Source: Mercenaria mercenaria | Taxonomy: Eukaryota > Mollusca > Bivalvia > Venerida > Veneridae | Assembly: GCF_021730395.1 (NCBI RefSeq) | Contig: NC_069363.1 | Span: 23,720,001 to 23,784,000 of the forward strand | Reading direction: 5' to 3' | DNA length: 64,000 nucleotides | Notes under the pieces: generated by a model | Told to the model about the DNA's origin: nothing | Database searches by the model: none | What the model saw: the letters and a program-made list of their open reading frames with translations, nothing else | Shown here: in pieces, positions 60,878-64,000 of the stretch | Layout: each line of letters opens with the position of its first letter | Position numbering within the stretch: the stretch's first letter is position 1 | Translations under genes and position numbers: made by a program

Positions 60878-60962
60878 ATGAAATATCAATTATTTATACT
60901 TTGCTGCCTTGTGTCGTTATGTCTGGCGACCATTCCAAGACCAAGGGGTGTAGCTATATCCA
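60878..60962 (+). CDS. PRKCSH: Probable first coding exon of glucosidase II subunit beta
   Basis: An ATG opens a 28-residue frame with a clear signal peptide (basic start, then 'LFILCCLVSLCLA') followed by 'IPRPRGVAIS' and a candidate donor (A|GTCAGT) that leaves one base of the next codon. In PRKCSH the mature N-terminus begins with an (R/K)RPRGVSL(T/S)N motif right after the signal peptide, and a phase-1 junction completing Asn would match. The protein is the ER-retained regulatory subunit of the glucosidase that trims N-glycans. The LDLa-type exon expected next is not visible before 64000, so the gene must continue past a transposon-filled intron. The match rests on about ten residues, so another secreted protein is possible. 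Confidence 0.5.
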
Positions 60963-61180
60963 GTCAGTTTTTGTGATTTTGTTATAAATACTGTTTAAGC
61001 ATTTTTATTTTTGGTCGTAGAATTCAGTGCAACGTCATAATTTATCATCTCAACAAGAGTAGAGTAACTTCGGGTATATTCGACACCTTTTAAAGCATAA
61101 AAACGGTGAAGCAGTTTCGGGTCAGAATGATTGGTGCGAACATTTCATGAAAACGAAAGTAGACCTTTTCTGCGTCTTCA

Positions 61181-62628
61181 GTATAACAGGTTGGGGAAGG
61201 TATTAAATTTAGCAAATTTAGCTATTTATACATCTACATCTACATCTACATCTTTCACCCAACCGTCGATTTCCGACTATCACTGGGCGGCGCTGTCAGA
61301 GAAACAGTTGTTAAAGAACTGATATGTTACAATGTTAAAAGAATAAAAGCTAAAAAAGACAGTATGCTACAGTTAAAATGGGACAGAGGCAACAGAATTA
61401 CATACTGACCACCGCCAGCCTCTCTCTAAAGATACTGAGACTGGGGCTAGATTTAACATGAGTTGGTAGGGAGTTCCAGAGTCGGATGGTCCTAGGGAAG
61501 TAGGAGTTAGAAAAGTACTGAGTGTGAGACATGGGGATTAAGTAATTTAGGTTTCTAGTTGGAATAAGATGAGATTGGTCGATATTATAGCTAATATAGC
61601 TACATATAGCTAAAAAGTGAACAAAAGAAATGTATATTTTTCTCACCCTTGCTCATATTTTCAGCACGAGCATCCTATCACTGTGTCCATCTATTCCACA
61701 CAATTTTCTACATAGAACTGATCAATCAAGTACAATATTTACCGTTGCAGTTATTGTTAATTGCTTTGTTTAATTGGAGAATTAAGCCCAGTTGTGCCAG
61801 TTACCACAACAGCCTGTATTAAACACCTAGGATGACTTTAAGGCCAATGTAAATTGAATGAAAGTTTAACATCCCCTGAATGGTAGTTTTCTGCCCATTA
61901 CTAGATCTATTTCAAAGTATTTTGATATTACATAAATTTTTGATCGTTTAGCTTATGCTACAAGTATGCACAATTTTGTTTAATTGCAATTAATGTCAGT
62001 TAGTTATTGTTGACACAAACACTGAACACAAAAACAACTTGTCTTAGCCTAACAACAATGTGATGACCATGCAGTGTTTATATATGACATTAAGCTGGTA
62101 GGAGGAAATCATGTGTAACTGTATTATTGTATGGAATTTCCATGAAAAATGTGCAAGTTTAAATCTTCATTCAATTCTTTTCACCTCCCTTGGATTGGTT
62201 ACACATTATACATGCCAGCTGTAAAACATGTTGTGTGATTTCACAGATCTTTCACAAACCACAACTTTCTGAACATATTTTCATAGATGTGTTAAGAGTG
62301 CTTAAGAAAGAAGAGCTGAAAATTAGCAAAATTGTGAAAAATAATGTTTGTTTTATGTACTTATCAGATAATTTACTTTGTGAGTTGCAAGGATAAATTG
62401 AAATTATTTCTGAAAAAACACATCGGTAAATATTTTATTTTATTTCTCCAAAATGTTACAAATGCCAACTTCAGTTAATATGCAAGTAACTAATATGCAC
62501 CTGTTTACAGTTTAAGAGCAATTAATGGAAACGTGCAGTTCTTTTGTTCACTTTTTAGCCATATGTAGCTATATTAGCTATAAATAGCTAAATTTGCTAA
62601 ATTTAATACCTTCCCCAACCTGTATAAA
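61181..62628. repeat. Inverted repeat inside the 61062-63931 element, one arm split by a LINE
   Basis: 61181-61230 plus 61573-61629 is the reverse complement of about 62541-62628 ('GGTTGGGGAAGGTATTAAAT' through 'TAGCTAAAAAGTGAACAAAA'). The right arm is continuous; the left arm is broken by 61231-61572. Confidence 0.8.
61231..61572 (-). mobile_element. Short 5'-truncated LINE insertion with (GATGTA)n tail
   Basis: On the - strand the piece reads the last ~60 codons of a Jockey/CR1-like ORF2 ('YFPRTIRLWNSLPTHV'), then a stop near 61398, a short 3' UTR and a (GATGTA)n tail at 61231-61252. TTATA is present on both sides as a probable target duplication. The uninterrupted copy of the site at 62541-62628 confirms the insertion limits. 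Confidence 0.85.
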
Positions 62629-64000
62629 ACGCTGCCCAGTGTTTGCATCTACATCGTCAATAGGATGGATATTATTCTGATTGTTGTCGTCGTGTAAGTT
62701 CGACATCTTTCGGGCAAATTCGGCACCCTGGTAGAGTTTTAAAAAATATACAAGTTGAAGATTTATCTTTTTTATATAGCTACATTAAAAACAGCAAATG
62801 TCGCAATAGACATAACACAACAGTTTTTATGCTGACGAGTAGGCTCTAATTCTTTCAGATTTCATAACTCGATCAAGCTATAAAAAGTAAAACAAAAAAA
62901 ATAATATTAATTGTTCAGCAGGTAATACAAACGCCGGCTAATTGTTTCGGGAAACAATATAATATAGCCTCATTAATTGTGTTTATTTATTTATTCGCTG
63001 CTGCCTTCTTTTTTGACAATGGTACCATTTTCTACCATCTGAACGGTGGGGGCAAGTTTTGATGGAAAGTAAGAGCTCTGGAACACTTCGCACGAATTTG
63101 TCTGGACATTTTAATCTCAAATAAGGCGTATTTGTTACCGAAACCTTTGGGTTACTCGGCTATGATTGTTTTAAATATCGATGATATGTTCTTATCATAT
63201 CCTATTCAATATATTTTACTTTGCACAAATTTTGATTGTCTATTGATAATTAATTGTCATAAATTCGTACTGGTCCCAGATGTAAATATGTATACGCTAA
63301 TTAAATGCACAGGTGCTTTTTTAATGCACAAATAAGTGACGTAATTAGCGACGTCAGCTTAGGTTAACATACTTTAAGAATCTGCGTGGACAAAATTAGG
63401 AAAGCATGGATATGGTTAAAAAACACACTTAAACCATTTGTATGCCGTAAATATCCTTTAAAGACGATATAATCGAATAATTTTGATAGTATGTCGAATT
63501 TGCACAACAGTGTTATATCTTGTCGTGCAAATTCGTCACCCCTAGCCAAGGTCATGCTTGGAAACCGGGGAATATTATTTGTTTCTAAATATCAACATCA
63601 AATATATTTCTGTTTGTATTTTGGTTAAGTAAAGTCAAAATGCAATTGTAAGAATAGTTTTAAATACCTTAGCTCCGCTGACCATTCTTACAGAAAACTG
63701 TAACTACGATTTTCGTTCAAAATGAATTTGAATGTCGAAGTTACCCGATGCGCGTATCGGAAAAGGAAAGAAAGCCTGTGTGATCAAAATGTTCTCATGA
63801 TGTCATATATAAATATGACGTCATATAAATTACTTTAGAAAAATTATTCAAAGACATTATGGGTTTTTCCACGTGGATATTAATTCAATGTGTCGAATAT
63901 ACACGACTGTCGAATTTTCCCGAAGTTACTCTATACTAATAACTAATTATATGTGGTAGCCAAATTTATTGTTGTTTATGTCTGAAACATTTTAAAGAGT

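Larger units (their letters stand above)
61062..63931. mobile_element. DNA element with GAGTAACTTCGGG ends, TA duplication and subterminal repeats
   Basis: The left end GAGTAACTTCGGGTATATTC and the inverted right end (GAGTAACTTCGGGAAAATTC on the - strand) are flanked by TA (61060-61061, 63932-63933). A 22 bp word close to TTCGGGCAAATTCGACACC recurs at about 62708, 63515 and, inverted, at 63494, 63733, 63895 and 63915. The TA duplication points to a Tc1/mariner-superfamily element. No transposase frame is seen in 2.9 kb. Confidence 0.72.

Overview
The window is AT-rich, intron-rich eukaryotic DNA, packed with SINEs, LINE fragments, hairpin-forming MITEs and dispersed elements with internal tandem repeats. 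The repeat types (a ~237 bp hairpin MITE, ~145 bp and ~164 bp tandem families, tRNA-headed SINEs ending in a 'gttaaaccca' type tail) and the intron structure fit a bivalve mollusc, most likely a venerid-type clam. That taxonomic call is recalled from repeat families and was not searched.

Three host genes are supported. (1) ECHDC1 (ethylmalonyl-CoA decarboxylase), + strand, three coding exons between 11382 and 14334; the phases join exactly to give 294 residues. (2) GAK (cyclin-G-associated kinase / auxilin 2), - strand, 24 coding exons from the ATG at 57474 to the stop at 25310. All exon phases join without a gap to give 1351 residues: Ark/NAK kinase, PTEN-like plus C2 auxilin module, clathrin/AP2-binding linker and C-terminal J domain. 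It fills half the window and looks intact. (3) A probable first exon of PRKCSH (glucosidase II beta), + strand, at 60878-60962, head to head with GAK and running out of the window.

Layout: 1-9 kb holds LINE and SINE relics and a large palindrome inside an inverted-repeat element. 9.7-14.9 kb holds a tandem array and ECHDC1. 15.2-19 kb is a nest of tandem-repeat elements. 19-25 kb is AT-rich intergenic DNA with MITEs. 25.3-57.5 kb is GAK, whose introns carry most of the transposons. 58.5-60.6 kb is a spliced-looking Tc1-type transposase fragment and a LINE. 60.9-64 kb is PRKCSH exon 1 followed by a TA-flanked transposon.

The most unusual object is in GAK intron 14. About 93 % of that intron is a 43 bp minisatellite (roughly 58 units) that duplicated the intron/exon 15 border itself, so every unit carries a 3' splice site joined to a GTAC donor (CAG|GTAC). 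A second theme is a group of elements that share an 'ACAAGAG + short hairpin' end, a 'GAGCTAAAA' or related opposite end, and long internal tandem arrays. They look like non-autonomous Helitron/Helentron-type elements and are nested up to three deep in GAK intron 2.
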